From Xiheimicrobium sp052034585 (lineage in GTDB: Bacteria; Myxococcota; Myxococcia; Myxococcales; Myxococcaceae): a DNA stretch of 64,000 nt. Below are positions 17,586 to 32,034 of the stretch, piece by piece (the first letter of the stretch is position 1; every line of letters starts with the position of its first letter). The stretch is taken from NCBI GenBank assembly GCA_052034585.1, contig JBPOIJ010000005.1, forward strand, positions 155,228 through 219,227, given 5' to 3'. A program made the position numbers and the translations under genes. The notes beneath the pieces were generated by a model. The model did not search any database. It saw only the letters and a list, made by a program, of their open reading frames with translations, and was not told the DNA's origin.

Positions 17586-20522
17586 TCAGGCGAACAGCGC
17601 GAGCAGATCGTCCTTGGTGAGCGCGGTCGTCGGTTGCCCATCACCCAGCGCCGCTTCGAAGAGCGCGCGCTTCTTCTCCTGCAAGGTGAGGATTCGCTCT
17701 TCCACCGTGCCGAGCGAGACGAGCCGATAGACGAGCACGGGCTTGTCCTGCCCGATGCGATGCGCGCGGTCGGCGGCCTGCTGCTCCACCGCCGGGTTCC
17801 ACCACGGGTCGACGAGGAAGACGTGATCCGCCGCGGTGAGGGTGAGCCCGGTGCCGCCCGCCTTGAGGGAGATGAGCATCACCGGCGGCCCGGCCTCGGT
17901 CTGGAACTCGCTCACCAGCTCGCCGCGGTTGGTGGTGGAGCCGTCGAGCCGCGAGTAGCCAATGGAGGCCTGCTTCAGCTCCGGTTCGATGAGATCGAGC
18001 AGGGAGGTCCACTGGGAGAAGACGAGCGCCTTGTGGCCGTCGTCCACCGCGGTGCGGAGCGCGTCGACCAACGTCTGCACCTTCGACGAGCTGACCGCGT
18101 GCTGACCGGGAATGAGGCCCACGTGACACGCCGCCTGACGCAGCCGGAGCAGCGCCTCGAGCGCCTTGAGCACGCTGCCGCCTTGGCCGAGCAGCTTCAC
18201 CACCTCGTCCTTCGTCGCGGCGTGAATCGCGTCGTAGGTCGCGCGCTCGCGCTCATCGAGGGTGACGTGCCGAATGACCTCGGTGCGCGGCGGGAGATCG
18301 GTCGCCACGTCCTTCTTGAGCCGGCGCAGCACGAAGGGCTTGAGGCGTTTGCGCAGCTCGACGGCTGCGTCTTGCCTGCCGTCGGCGATCGGCCGGGCGA
18401 GCTGCTCGTCGAACTCGCGGCGGGCGCCGAGGAGGCCCTGGTTGGTGAAGTGGGTGAGGCTCCAGAGCTCGTCGAGGCGGTTCTCGACCGGCGTGCCGGA
18501 GAGCGCGAGGCGGAAGCGCGCGTCGAGCGAGAAGGCGGCCTTCGCGGCCTGGCTCTCGGGGTTCTTGATGGCCTGCGCTTCGTCGAGCACCACCGCGCTC
18601 CAGGGGCGTGAGGCGAGCGTCGGTTGGTCGAGCCGGAGGATCGCGTAGGTCGTCAGGGTGACGTCGGCGTCGTCGAGCGTGCGCTGCGGCCCATGGTAGG
18701 TGTTCACCGTCAGCGCCGGTCGGAAGCGCCTCAGCTCGGCGGCCCAGTTCGCGAGCACGCTGGTGGGACAGACGACGAGCGAGCCTCTGCCCAAGACGCA
18801 GATGGTCTGGAGCGTCTTGCCCAACCCCATGTCGTCGGCGAGCACGCCACCCAAGCCCGCGCGCTGGAGGAACTGGAGCCAGCCGACGCCGTGCAGCTGA
18901 TACGGCCGGAGCGTGGCGGTGAGATCGACCGGGAGCGTCGGAGGCGGGAGCGACTCGAAGCCCCGAGCGAGCGGTTCGAGCTGTTCGAGCCCGAGGGGGC
19001 GCGGTTGCTCGAGCGAGTCGCAGAGCTCGGCGAGCTTCGGCAACGCGTGGTTCGCCAGCGTGCCCCTTTCGCTCTTCGCGGCCAGCAGCGCGGCGATGCG
19101 GGCGCCTTGCGACTCGAGGAACTCGGCCGGGAGCTGCGCCCAGCCACCGCCTTCGATCGGCACCAGGCCGTAGCCCTCTTCCCACGCTCGCAGCACCGCC
19201 GCGCCGTCGATGCTCGTCGGCATGTCGGCCGTGCCCCCCTTCAGCTCGAACTCGAAGCCGAAGGTGACGCCGGGCGCTCCCTGCTGCCCGCGCTCCTCGA
19301 GCCGCAACCGGGGAACGAGGGTGACGTTGGGCGAGAGCTTCTTCGCGGCGTCTCCGGTCAACCCGCCACGCCAGGCGCGCAGCCGATCAGCGAAGCGCAC
19401 TGCGTCCGGGCCGTTGACGGTGGTGCGCCGCCCGGGAACGAGGTCGAGCGTCTCGCGGAGGTGTTGGACGACGCGCTGCTCCTTCGTCTCGTCGCGAATG
19501 GGAACGCTGCCGCGGAGATGGACGAGGCGGCCTCCATCGATGCGGACGTGCGGCGGCGCGCCGTAGACGAGGGTGGGGAGCACCGAGAGGCCCTGCTCGA
19601 GCTGGTTCACCTCGAGAAGAATCCGCGGCTCGAGGCTCGCGTCGATGCGCGGCAGCCGCTTGGAGGCGATCTCCACCGGGAACCGGCGCGCCAGCTCGGG
19701 GAGCGTGGTGGCGCTCACCTCTCCAGCCTGACTCGCCGGGTAGCGCTTCACCGAGGGCAGCCGCTCGAGCCACGCCCCAGTGAACGCGGTCTCGCCGAGG
19801 CGAACGATGGAGTCGCCGCTCACCGCCACGCCCGCTGCCAGCACCTCGCCGAGCCGTGGGTCTCGCTCCACCGTCACCACGATGGCGTCTCCATCGTCAC
19901 GCGCGGTCACTCGAGGCAGCACGGGGTCGGGGGCGATCGCGACGGGCCGGCCGTCGAGCAGCACGGTGCGCGCCGGCACCAGGACGTTGAGCAGCGCCTC
20001 CACGCGCTCCGGGGGCAGCGCGAGCCGGGTCTTCTTCTCGAGGAGCCGATCGGCGGAGAGGTCGTGCTGCTCGATCTGCAGCCCCTTCGCCTCGGCGGGG
20101 TTGGCGAGCACCTGGGTGAGCGAGTCGAGCGGCGTTTCCTGGCCGTCGGGCGAGACGATGGAGCGGGAGACCTGTAGCCCGTTCTCGACGCGGAGGAGCC
20201 GGTACACGACTCGGGAGAACCGGCTCTGCACCGTCTGCACCGCGCCCTCGCTGCCTGCTTCCTTGAGGGTGATCGCCGCCGCGACCGAGTGCTCGCAGGG
20301 GTCGACCGTCGAGGGGCAGTTGCATTCCCACGCGGCGTCCTTCGGGTAGAGCACCACCGTCCACGGCACCGGGCGGCTCCCTTTCACTCGGAGCACGACC
20401 TCGGAGCCATCGGCCGACTCCTGCGCGACCGCACCCGCTCGCGAGAGCTTCACCCCGTTCGACCAGACGCCTGGCTTTGCTTCGGCACGAATGGCCTCGA
20501 GCAGGGTGGCGGCGTCGCTCAT
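17586..20522 (-). CDS. SNF2-family DNA helicase/translocase with SWIM zinc finger
   Basis: A 978-residue protein. A SWIM zinc finger lies near the N-terminus (C67-x-C69-x6-C76-x-H78). The SNF2 motor occupies about residues 510-975: motif I is DDMGLGKT, motif II is LDEAQAIKN, motif III is LSGTPVENRLDELW, and the second RecA lobe contains VFSQWTSLLDLIE, GGTGLTLTAADHVFLVDPWWNP and QAADRAHRIGQDKPV. Bacterial SWIM-SNF2 proteins are ATP-driven DNA translocases of uncertain role in repair or transcription. No methylase or nuclease partner sits nearby, which argues against a restriction or phage-defence operon. The start at 20522 (MSDAAT) was chosen over 20549. Confidence 0.92.
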   Translation of the reverse strand: MSDAATLLEAIRAEAKPGVWSNGVKLSRAGAVAQESADGSEVVLRVKGSRPVPWTVVLYPKDAAWECNCPSTVDPCEHSVAAAITLKEAGSEGAVQTVQSRFSRVVYRLLRVENGLQVSRSIVSPDGQETPLDSLTQVLANPAEAKGLQIEQHDLSADRLLEKKTRLALPPERVEALLNVLVPARTVLLDGRPVAIAPDPVLPRVTARDDGDAIVVTVERDPRLGEVLAAGVAVSGDSIVRLGETAFTGAWLERLPSVKRYPASQAGEVSATTLPELARRFPVEIASKRLPRIDASLEPRILLEVNQLEQGLSVLPTLVYGAPPHVRIDGGRLVHLRGSVPIRDETKEQRVVQHLRETLDLVPGRRTTVNGPDAVRFADRLRAWRGGLTGDAAKKLSPNVTLVPRLRLEERGQQGAPGVTFGFEFELKGGTADMPTSIDGAAVLRAWEEGYGLVPIEGGGWAQLPAEFLESQGARIAALLAAKSERGTLANHALPKLAELCDSLEQPRPLGLEQLEPLARGFESLPPPTLPVDLTATLRPYQLHGVGWLQFLQRAGLGGVLADDMGLGKTLQTICVLGRGSLVVCPTSVLANWAAELRRFRPALTVNTYHGPQRTLDDADVTLTTYAILRLDQPTLASRPWSAVVLDEAQAIKNPESQAAKAAFSLDARFRLALSGTPVENRLDELWSLTHFTNQGLLGARREFDEQLARPIADGRQDAAVELRKRLKPFVLRRLKKDVATDLPPRTEVIRHVTLDERERATYDAIHAATKDEVVKLLGQGGSVLKALEALLRLRQAACHVGLIPGQHAVSSSKVQTLVDALRTAVDDGHKALVFSQWTSLLDLIEPELKQASIGYSRLDGSTTNRGELVSEFQTEAGPPVMLISLKAGGTGLTLTAADHVFLVDPWWNPAVEQQAADRAHRIGQDKPVLVYRLVSLGTVEERILTLQEKKRALFEAALGDGQPTTALTKDDLLALFA

Positions 20523-20718
20523 GGCCGGCCGCTCTACCTCACGATTCACTCGGGTGCCCTACGCGAGTCGGTGGCGACTCCCAGGAGTGGGTCCCTTCCC
20601 ACCGCTCGCGCCGACCCACCTCCTCGGGACGTCGAGCCGGAAATTCGGCGAGGGTCTGTCGCGTTGACCGGCCTGGTTGTGGTTTGAATACGAGGTCCGG
20701 CCGATTCGAAGACTCCCG

Positions 20719-21705
20719 ATGAACCCTCGCTCGTTGATCAGCATCCTCGTGCTCGCGGCGGCCGCCTGTGGCCGAACCGAACTGCTCGAGGCGCCGCCGG
20801 TGCCCGACGTGGTGGAGTCGACGACCAACGTCAACGTCGCTCCCGACGGCTGCAAGGTGGCGGCGACCGACAGCTACCCGCTGGAGCCGTTCAAGCGGCA
20901 GCCCATCGACGTGCTCTTCGTCATCGACGACTCCTGCAGCATGGAGGACGACCAGTCGGCGCTCGCCGCCAACTTCGAGTCCTTCTTCGGCTCGTTCAAG
21001 ACGAACCAGGTCGACTTCCACGTCGCCGCCGTCACCACCGACATGGACGAGGACACGAGGCAGGGCCGCTTCGTCGGGCCAGTCATCACCGACAAGACGC
21101 CGGCCATCGATGACGCCTTCAAGAAGATGGTGAACGTCGGCAGCGAAGGGAGCGCCCACGAACAGGCGCTGGCGGCGGCGCGGGCTGGCCTCTCCGAGCC
21201 GCTCCTGTCGTCGACGAACAAGAACTTCCTCCGGGCGAACGCCGATCTCGCGCTCGTCTTCCTCGGTGACGAAGACGATCAATCGCCGTTCCCGCTCGCC
21301 GAGTTCGAGAGCTTCGTCCGCGGGCTCAAGACGGGAGAGCAGCGCACCTCGGTGACCTCCATCGTCGGCCTCGATGGCTGTCTGTTCCCCGGGCTCGTGC
21401 GCGGGTGGCGGCTGGCGACGCTCCCCACCGACTTCAAGCAGGACGGCACGCTGGCGCTCTGCACGGTGGACTACGTGAACATCCTCCGCACCACCGCTGG
21501 GCGCCTGGTGAACCAGCGCTGCATCGTCGGGCTCAAGCGGCCGATCGATCGCACCCGGCGGGTGCGGGTGACGGTGAACGGCGAGCCCAGCACCTTCCGC
21601 ACCACCCCGCCCGACACCACATATCCGCAGGGCAGCATCGAGCTCGACGTCTGTCCGCCCGCGGGCGGCACCGTGAACATCGGCTACGACGAATGCTGGC
21701 GGTGA
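20719..21705 (+). CDS. Von Willebrand factor A domain lipoprotein
   Basis: A 328-residue predicted lipoprotein (lipobox AAAAC, Cys17). The VWA domain starts at IDVLFVIDDSCSMEDDQ (about residues 63-80), where DDSCS supplies a DxSxS-type MIDAS site, and continues through FHVAAVTTDMD and LALVFLGDEDDQS. The C-terminal 100 residues are Cys-containing (DGCLFPG, LCTVDYVN, RCIVGLK, DVCPPAGG), probably with disulfides. VWA proteins of this kind bind proteins in a metal-dependent way; the partner is unknown. The gene stands alone and ends at a strong hairpin (21715-21757). Confidence 0.85.
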   Translation: MNPRSLISILVLAAAACGRTELLEAPPVPDVVESTTNVNVAPDGCKVAATDSYPLEPFKRQPIDVLFVIDDSCSMEDDQSALAANFESFFGSFKTNQVDFHVAAVTTDMDEDTRQGRFVGPVITDKTPAIDDAFKKMVNVGSEGSAHEQALAAARAGLSEPLLSSTNKNFLRANADLALVFLGDEDDQSPFPLAEFESFVRGLKTGEQRTSVTSIVGLDGCLFPGLVRGWRLATLPTDFKQDGTLALCTVDYVNILRTTAGRLVNQRCIVGLKRPIDRTRRVRVTVNGEPSTFRTTPPDTTYPQGSIELDVCPPAGGTVNIGYDECWR

Positions 21706-21714
21706 GGTGGTTCG

Positions 21715-21757
21715 GCTGAGCGCTGGCGTGTTCCTTCGAGTGACGAAGTCGCTCAGC
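21715..21757 (+). terminator. Compound hairpin between convergent genes
   Basis: An outer perfect 8-bp stem (GCTGAGCG at 21715-21722 with CGCTCAGC at 21750-21757) encloses an inner 5-bp stem (CTTCG/CGAAG, 5-base loop). It lies ten bases after the VWA gene and before the end of the convergent cyclic-nucleotide-binding gene, so a bidirectional terminator is likely. There is no T-tract, so it may work through Rho or as a 3'-end stabiliser. Confidence 0.5.
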
Positions 21758-21783
21758 TTCTCCGCCTCACTCTCGGCTTCGTC

Positions 21784-22218
21784 TCACGACATCAACTTGT
21801 GCATCGAGGCCTCGGACCGCGAGAGGCCCGCGGTGGTCAGCACCGAGCGCGCCGCCGGGTTCTTCGCCAACACCGCGTCGACCACCGCCCGTGGGAACGC
21901 CACCACCTCGAGCTCGGACAGCGCGGTGACCGTCGCCTGGCGCCGCGCCCCCGACAACATCGCCTGCTCGCCGAAGAACTGACCCGACGTCAGGGTGCCC
22001 ACCACCTTCTCGGTGCCCAGGTCGTCGACCGTCACCTGCGCCTCGCCCTTCGCCAACACATAGAGCACGTCACCCGAGTCGCCTTCGCGGCAGAGCACGT
22101 GCCCCTTGGGGAACTTCTGCCGGCCCGCTCGCGAGAGCAGCTCCTTGCGCCCCTCGGCGTCGAGCGCCTCGAAGAGCTTGGAGGCCTTCGCCAACGCCGC
22201 AGTGTCGAGGTCGCTCAT
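21784..22218 (-). CDS. Cyclic nucleotide-binding domain protein
   Basis: A 144-residue protein consisting almost only of a cNMP-binding (CAP-like) beta-roll: FPKGHVLCREGDSGDVLYVLAKG is split by typical glycines, and the phosphate-binding cassette reads GQFFGEQAMLSGARRQATV, which has FGE and an RxATV ending typical of functional cAMP/cGMP sites. There is no DNA-binding helix-turn-helix and no kinase domain, so it is probably a stand-alone sensor or regulatory subunit. It is short but complete for this family. Confidence 0.85.
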   Translation of the reverse strand: MSDLDTAALAKASKLFEALDAEGRKELLSRAGRQKFPKGHVLCREGDSGDVLYVLAKGEAQVTVDDLGTEKVVGTLTSGQFFGEQAMLSGARRQATVTALSELEVVAFPRAVVDAVLAKNPAARSVLTTAGLSRSEASMHKLMS

Positions 22219-22265
22219 GGAGCGCGAGTCTGGGAGCGGCAGCGCGCGCGGTCAAGGTCACCAAA

Positions 22266-22305
22266 GTCAGCCAAAACGAGCCGACTCGGTCGACTTTTGG
22301 CTGAC
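22266..22305. repeat. Inverted repeat GTCAGCCAAAA / TTTTGGCTGAC
   Basis: A perfect 11-bp inverted repeat (22266-22276 and 22295-22305) with an 18-base interval, located just past the stop of the AAA ATPase gene. The T-rich arm makes it a candidate terminator for that gene, but the same GCCAAA core recurs upstream of the gene, so it could also be a binding site. Confidence 0.6.
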
Positions 22306-22313
22306 GATTTCGG

Positions 22314-23795
22314 TCACTCGGGAAGCGTGAGCGGGGTGAAGAGCGCGTCCATCGTGAGCGAGCGGGCGACCAGCTCGCGGGCGTGCTCGTTCGGGCGAAC
22401 ACCGTACGACGTCACCATGGTGAGGAAGAGCGCCTTCTTGGTGCCGGTCACCTCGCGGAACGCGTCGCGCTTGTGCTTGAGCTCGCGCGCGTAGGCCTTG
22501 TCGATGACGAACTCCGACTCCGAGAACTTGAGCTCGCAGAGGTTCGTGCAGCGGTCCGCCCGGTCGATGACGAGGTCGATCTGCGCGCCATCGCGGCCGT
22601 GCGCACCCGGCGCCGCCCACGACGCCTCGGTCGTCTCGAGCCCTTCGATGCCCAGCGCCGCTTTCAGCGAACGCACGTGCTTGAGGCAGACGGCTTCGAA
22701 GGCGAGCCCCGCCCACGCGCGCCACGCCGGAGTGCCTTGCTTCCGCAGCCAGACGCCGCCGCTCGAGAACGAGCGCGGACGTGGCTCGATCCACGAGAGG
22801 TAGAAGAGCGAGTACTCGTCGGTGAGCCAATAGGCGCCGTCCTTCTTGGCGCGGCCGAGGTGGGGCAGCTGGGCGATGAAGCCCGACTCTTCGAGCTCCT
22901 CGAGCACCTTGGTGGCGGTGCCGCCCGAGCCGAGGCCCGCGGCGTCGAGGAGCGCGGTGCGCGTCATTCCTCGGCGCTTGGTGGCCAGGGTGCGCACCAC
23001 CGCCTCGTGTCGCTCCGAACGCTCGAACAGCGAGGTGAAGAGCGTCTGGAACTCGGTGCGGAGGAAACCGTCGCGGGCGAAGCAGAGCCGGTCGACGTTC
23101 TGCGCCGCCGAGTCGCCGGGCCGAACCTGCGCGAGGTAGTGCGGGACGCCACCGAGCGCCAGGTAGAGCTCGACGGTCTGGTAACGACCGAGCTCGACGC
23201 CCTTCGAGCGGAGCAGCTCCTCGGCGTCGCGCAGGCCGAAGGGTTCGACGCGGAGCCGGCGCGTCACCCGGTTGTGGAGCCCGCCGCGCTCCGTCACCAC
23301 GTGCTCGAGCATCCACGATGCGGCCGAGCCGCAGAGCACCACCACGAGCTGCCGCTGCCGGCTCGCCCACGAATTCCAGAAGTGCTCGAAGGCGGGCAAG
23401 AAGCCCGACTTGCGCGAGGCGAGCCAGGGCACCTCGTCGAACACCACCACCTGCTTGCTCGAGCGCCGCTTGAGCCGCTTGGCGAGGAAGGCCTCGAGGG
23501 TGGAGAACGCCGCGAACCAGTCGGCCGGAGGCTCCACGTCGACGCCGGTGGCCTTCGCCAGCGCCTTGGCGAAGCCGCGCAGCTGGGTGGGGCGGTCGAC
23601 GCCGTGAATGCCGACGAGCTCGAAGCAGACCGAGGCCCCGAAGCCCTGGCGGATGAGGAAGGTCTTCCCCACCCGGCGGCGCCCGTAGACCGCGACGAGC
23701 TCGGCCTCGGTGGAGCGGTGGGTCTCGTCGAGGAGCCGCCGTTCGCCGTGTCGCGCCACGAGCATGCGGTATTCATAGCCGAATCGGTGCTGCAT
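22314..23795 (-). CDS. AAA ATPase of the ATPase_2/DUF234 type with nuclease-like C-terminus
   Basis: A 493-residue protein. The P-loop is GRRRVGKT at residues 38-45, Walker B is VVVFDEVPW with D120-E121, and LCGSAASWM is the sensor region. After a winged-helix part (about 265-320), the C-terminus has QIDLVIDR (about 407) followed by CELKFSES (about 420), a PD-(D/E)xK-like arrangement seen in the DUF234 domain. Related proteins are common in archaea and scattered in bacteria; their role is unresolved (proposed DNA-processing or mobile selfish genes). It stands alone. Copies of a GCCAAA motif lie at both ends, which may mark a control region or an insertion unit. Confidence 0.85.
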   Translation of the reverse strand: MQHRFGYEYRMLVARHGERRLLDETHRSTEAELVAVYGRRRVGKTFLIRQGFGASVCFELVGIHGVDRPTQLRGFAKALAKATGVDVEPPADWFAAFSTLEAFLAKRLKRRSSKQVVVFDEVPWLASRKSGFLPAFEHFWNSWASRQRQLVVVLCGSAASWMLEHVVTERGGLHNRVTRRLRVEPFGLRDAEELLRSKGVELGRYQTVELYLALGGVPHYLAQVRPGDSAAQNVDRLCFARDGFLRTEFQTLFTSLFERSERHEAVVRTLATKRRGMTRTALLDAAGLGSGGTATKVLEELEESGFIAQLPHLGRAKKDGAYWLTDEYSLFYLSWIEPRPRSFSSGGVWLRKQGTPAWRAWAGLAFEAVCLKHVRSLKAALGIEGLETTEASWAAPGAHGRDGAQIDLVIDRADRCTNLCELKFSESEFVIDKAYARELKHKRDAFREVTGTKKALFLTMVTSYGVRPNEHARELVARSLTMDALFTPLTLPE

Positions 23796-23802
23796 GGCGG
23801 AG

Positions 23803-23869
23803 ATTTGGCTGGGTATCGCCGCACCTCATGAGCGGCCAAAACGCAATGACGAGCTGGCGATTTGGCTGG
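23803..23869. repeat. Two direct ATTTGGCTGG copies and one inverted GGCCAAAA
   Basis: ATTTGGCTGG occurs at 23803-23812 and 23860-23869, with GGCCAAAA at 23834-23841 between them. All lie within 75 bases upstream of the AAA ATPase start. The spacing (57 bp between direct copies, about 28 bp to the inverted one) is compatible with an operator. The core is shared with the inverted repeat past the 3' end. Confidence 0.6.
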
Positions 23870-23989
23870 CGATGGCTCGTCACTGCCCTGTCACCCCGCG
23901 CGCCAGAAGCGGTGACCTCGGGCAGAGTCGAAGCACTCGGAGGGTGAGCGGGGTATGTCGACCCTCCTCGACGACGGAGCGTGCACGCA

Positions 23990-26779
<2,790 letters not shown>

Positions 26780-26852
26780 CTCGCGACGACTGATCAGGCT
26801 CGGCGCCGATGACTGTCTCCGCCGACGCATCGACGTTCACCGCACGCAACGC

Positions 26853-27140
26853 TCACTCGCTCTCGGGGTCTTCGCCCGGCGCGTCGGCTCCTGGTGCTTC
26901 GAGCGCGACGGCCGCGAGCACCCGCTTGCGCACGCCCTTCGGTGACAGCCGCTGCGTGTCGGCCACTGCGCAGCTCACGTAGGCGAGATCGGCCAGCGCG
27001 CGAATCGCCCGCGCCCGCCGCTCGAGGTTCTTCCCCGACAGCTCGTCAGCCGACTTCTCGAGGAACGCCTTCGCGAGTGACTCGAAGAGGTACACGCGGT
27101 TCTCAATCGTCCCCTCATCGCTTCGTTCGGTCTTGCTCAT
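26853..27140 (-). CDS. Small hypothetical protein
   Basis: A 95-residue, charged, helical protein (YLFESLAKAFLEKSADELSG, RRARAIRALADLAYV) with an acidic, disordered tail. No family is recognised. It lies opposite pyruvate phosphate dikinase with a 144-bp divergent gap, and converges on the M28 peptidase gene. Confidence 0.6.
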   Translation of the reverse strand: MSKTERSDEGTIENRVYLFESLAKAFLEKSADELSGKNLERRARAIRALADLAYVSCAVADTQRLSPKGVRKRVLAAVALEAPGADAPGEDPESE

Positions 27141-27284
27141 GGCTCGTCAGTGGAGCGCAAGTCCGCCTCCTCGCCAACAGGCGCACGCAAGCGTTGCGCT
27201 CGCCCTCACGCGCATTCGGGCACGACCTTGGCGCACATCATGCACACCCGCCGGCACTCGTTGATCATCGAGGGGACGACCACC

Positions 27285-30020
<2,736 letters not shown>

Positions 30021-30021
30021 C

Positions 30022-31191
30022 TCAGGCCGCTCGTCGCTGGGCGGTGGAGGACAGCTCCTTCCACCGCCCCATCGCGCTCGCATCGAGCGCGAAGGGCTTG
30101 AGTTCGAGCTGACACTCGTCGTTGGAGGTGCAGCTCGCAGTGACGGTGGCCGGGAAAGCGAAGTCGCCGATCTCGACGTTGACGAGCTGCCGCAGCGCCA
30201 CCGTCGCCTTCCCTCGAACCTTGACGGTGGTGTCGGTGAACTGCCGCGCGCGGTACGGCTCGCGCTGCCCGCGCCGGACGATGTTCACCACGAGGTCGAG
30301 GTCGGGCGTCTCGGTCGGTGGCGGCGTCTCTTGCGAGACGAGGCTGGGGACCGCGCTGGTGCCGGGCACGTCGAGCGACTCGAGGAGTGAGGGGAACTTC
30401 GGCACCAGGTGCAGCAGCGCCGCGTGCTCGGCCGGCGAGACACCACCCATCGACGACAGCTCGGCCGCTTCGAGCGACGTCGACTCGAACAGCCGCGCGC
30501 TCAGCACGTCGCACGTCTGCACCAGCTCCATCAGCTTCGCGTTCTCGCAGAGCGCCGAGTCTTCGTCGTGGTGCCGGGCCACCACCTCGGCGAGGAAGTT
30601 GGGCAGCCTCCAATCGGCCGAGAGCGTCATGCCCAGCTCGACGTGGTACGCCTTCGCGCGCTGCACCCACAGCTCCGCTGGGCGGGGGCTCACCTCGGGG
30701 TGCTCGCCGAGGATCACCTCGAAGGTGCGATAGGCGATCGTCTCTCCGAAGTCGTGGAGGAGCCCGGCGAGGAACGCTTCTCCCGGGTCGAGCCGCCGCC
30801 CTCTCGCGAGCTGTTGACAGAGGAGCGCGTTGACCAGGCTCCGGCGCCAGCTGTCGCGGCGGAGCGCCACCAGCGGCCCGTCGATGAGCGCCTGGACGCC
30901 GAGGGTGCCGGCGATGGCGATGTTCCCGAGCTCGGAGGCGCCGATGCGGAGGATCGCCGAGGGCAGGGTCGTGATGGGCTGAATGGGCCGGTAGAAGGCC
31001 GAGTTCGCGGCGCGCACGACATGGCTTGCGAGCCCCGGGTCCGATTCGACCAGCTTCACCAGCTCGTCCATGCCGAAGGTGCCCGCGCTGATCAGCCGCT
31101 GCAGCTGGAGGGCGATGCCGGGATAGGTGGGCAGTTCGATCACCTTGGCTCGAATCAGCCGAACCACCTCTGCGTCGAGATCGAGCCCCAC
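30022..31191 (-). CDS. HDOD-domain signalling protein
   Basis: A 389-residue cytosolic protein. Residues about 10-220 form an HDOD domain (LPTYPGIALQLQRLIS, LVKLVESDPGLASHVVRAANSAFY, ILRIGASELGNIAI, AFLAGLLHDFGETIAYRTF), a phosphohydrolase-like fold used in signalling, often without catalysis. The C-terminal 100 residues contain VVNIVRRGQREPYRARQFTDTTVKVRGK and may be a PilZ-like or other beta-barrel. The GTG at 31191 is the best start because the conserved region begins at VVRLIRAK and no ATG is in frame nearby; the exact start is uncertain. Its stop is one base from the stop of ppdK. Confidence 0.8.
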   Translation of the reverse strand: MGLDLDAEVVRLIRAKVIELPTYPGIALQLQRLISAGTFGMDELVKLVESDPGLASHVVRAANSAFYRPIQPITTLPSAILRIGASELGNIAIAGTLGVQALIDGPLVALRRDSWRRSLVNALLCQQLARGRRLDPGEAFLAGLLHDFGETIAYRTFEVILGEHPEVSPRPAELWVQRAKAYHVELGMTLSADWRLPNFLAEVVARHHDEDSALCENAKLMELVQTCDVLSARLFESTSLEAAELSSMGGVSPAEHAALLHLVPKFPSLLESLDVPGTSAVPSLVSQETPPPTETPDLDLVVNIVRRGQREPYRARQFTDTTVKVRGKATVALRQLVNVEIGDFAFPATVTASCTSNDECQLELKPFALDASAMGRWKELSSTAQRRAA

Positions 31192-31272
31192 GATCGATCG
31201 GATAAGGGGGCCATGCGAGCTTTGCGCGACAGAGTTTTGACGCCGGCTCGGTCCTCGCCGGACAATCGGCCG

Positions 31273-31992
31273 ATGACCCGGGACGAATTTCGTGACGCGC
31301 TGCTGGCGGTGATGGAGCGCAAGGAGCACTGGGCCTGGCCGCGCTTCACCGACGGCACGGTGAAGAAGGCGCTGCTCCACGTTCACCTCGAGCAGGACTA
31401 CGCCACCTTCGTGCGCGACTTCCCCGTGCTGGTGGGGCGCGCGTACGTGCAGTGTCCGCTGCCGGCGGTGCGGCGTGAGCTGGCCGAGAACCTCTACGAG
31501 GAAGAGACGGGCGGGCTCCACGCCGGCCGGCCGCACCCGGAGCTGTTCCTCGAGTACCCCCGTGGGCTCGGCTTCGACCTGCGCCGCTTCGAGCGGGTGG
31601 AGCTGCTCCCTGGCGCGAGGCTCTACCGTGGGCTCCTCGACGAGCTGACCCAGGCGCGCGGCTGGAGCGTGTCGGCCGCCATCGTCACCCTCTTCATCGA
31701 GGGAACTCCGCACGAGCGCTCGCTGTTCGACCCCGCCGCGCCACCTCGCCCCGAGCCGCCGCTGAGCGAACACCCGCTGGTGAAGCACTACGCGCTGCCG
31801 GTCGAGTCGCTGGCCCTCACCAAGGCCCATCGTGGCGTCGAGGGAGACCATCGGAAGGCGGCCTGGCGGGTGATGCTCGATCACGTGCCGGCCGACGAGC
31901 GAGGCAAGGTGGTGGTGGCGATGGAGCAGGCGCTCCAGGCCTGGCTCGTCTATCGCGACGACGTGGCGCGCGCGTGCGGGCTGTCACGTTGA
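31273..31992 (+). CDS. Heme-oxygenase-like di-metal protein of the TenA/PqqC/CADD group
   Basis: A 239-residue all-helical protein. The segments ALLHVHLEQDYATFVRDFPVLVGRAYVQCP and ELAENLYEEETGG match the heme-oxygenase-like fold of PqqC, CADD and UndA-type iron oxidases. Candidate metal ligands are a Glu in NLYEEE (76-78), H88, E143 (FIEG), H186, E190 and H193; the last three follow H-x3-D/E-x2-H with Glu in the Asp position. An iron-dependent oxidase or a p-aminobenzoate-synthase-like role is possible, but no pathway partner is adjacent. It diverges from the HDOD gene across 81 bp. Confidence 0.75.
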   Translation: MTRDEFRDALLAVMERKEHWAWPRFTDGTVKKALLHVHLEQDYATFVRDFPVLVGRAYVQCPLPAVRRELAENLYEEETGGLHAGRPHPELFLEYPRGLGFDLRRFERVELLPGARLYRGLLDELTQARGWSVSAAIVTLFIEGTPHERSLFDPAAPPRPEPPLSEHPLVKHYALPVESLALTKAHRGVEGDHRKAAWRVMLDHVPADERGKVVVAMEQALQAWLVYRDDVARACGLSR

Positions 31993-32034
31993 GTCAACGA
32001 AGGTGGGAGGTCGGGGTCGGCGCACCCGGTGGCG

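Noticed and set aside
17586..20522. SNF2 helicase as part of a phage-defence system
   Set aside because: No methylase, nuclease or other defence partner lies within several kilobases; solitary SWIM-SNF2 genes are common.
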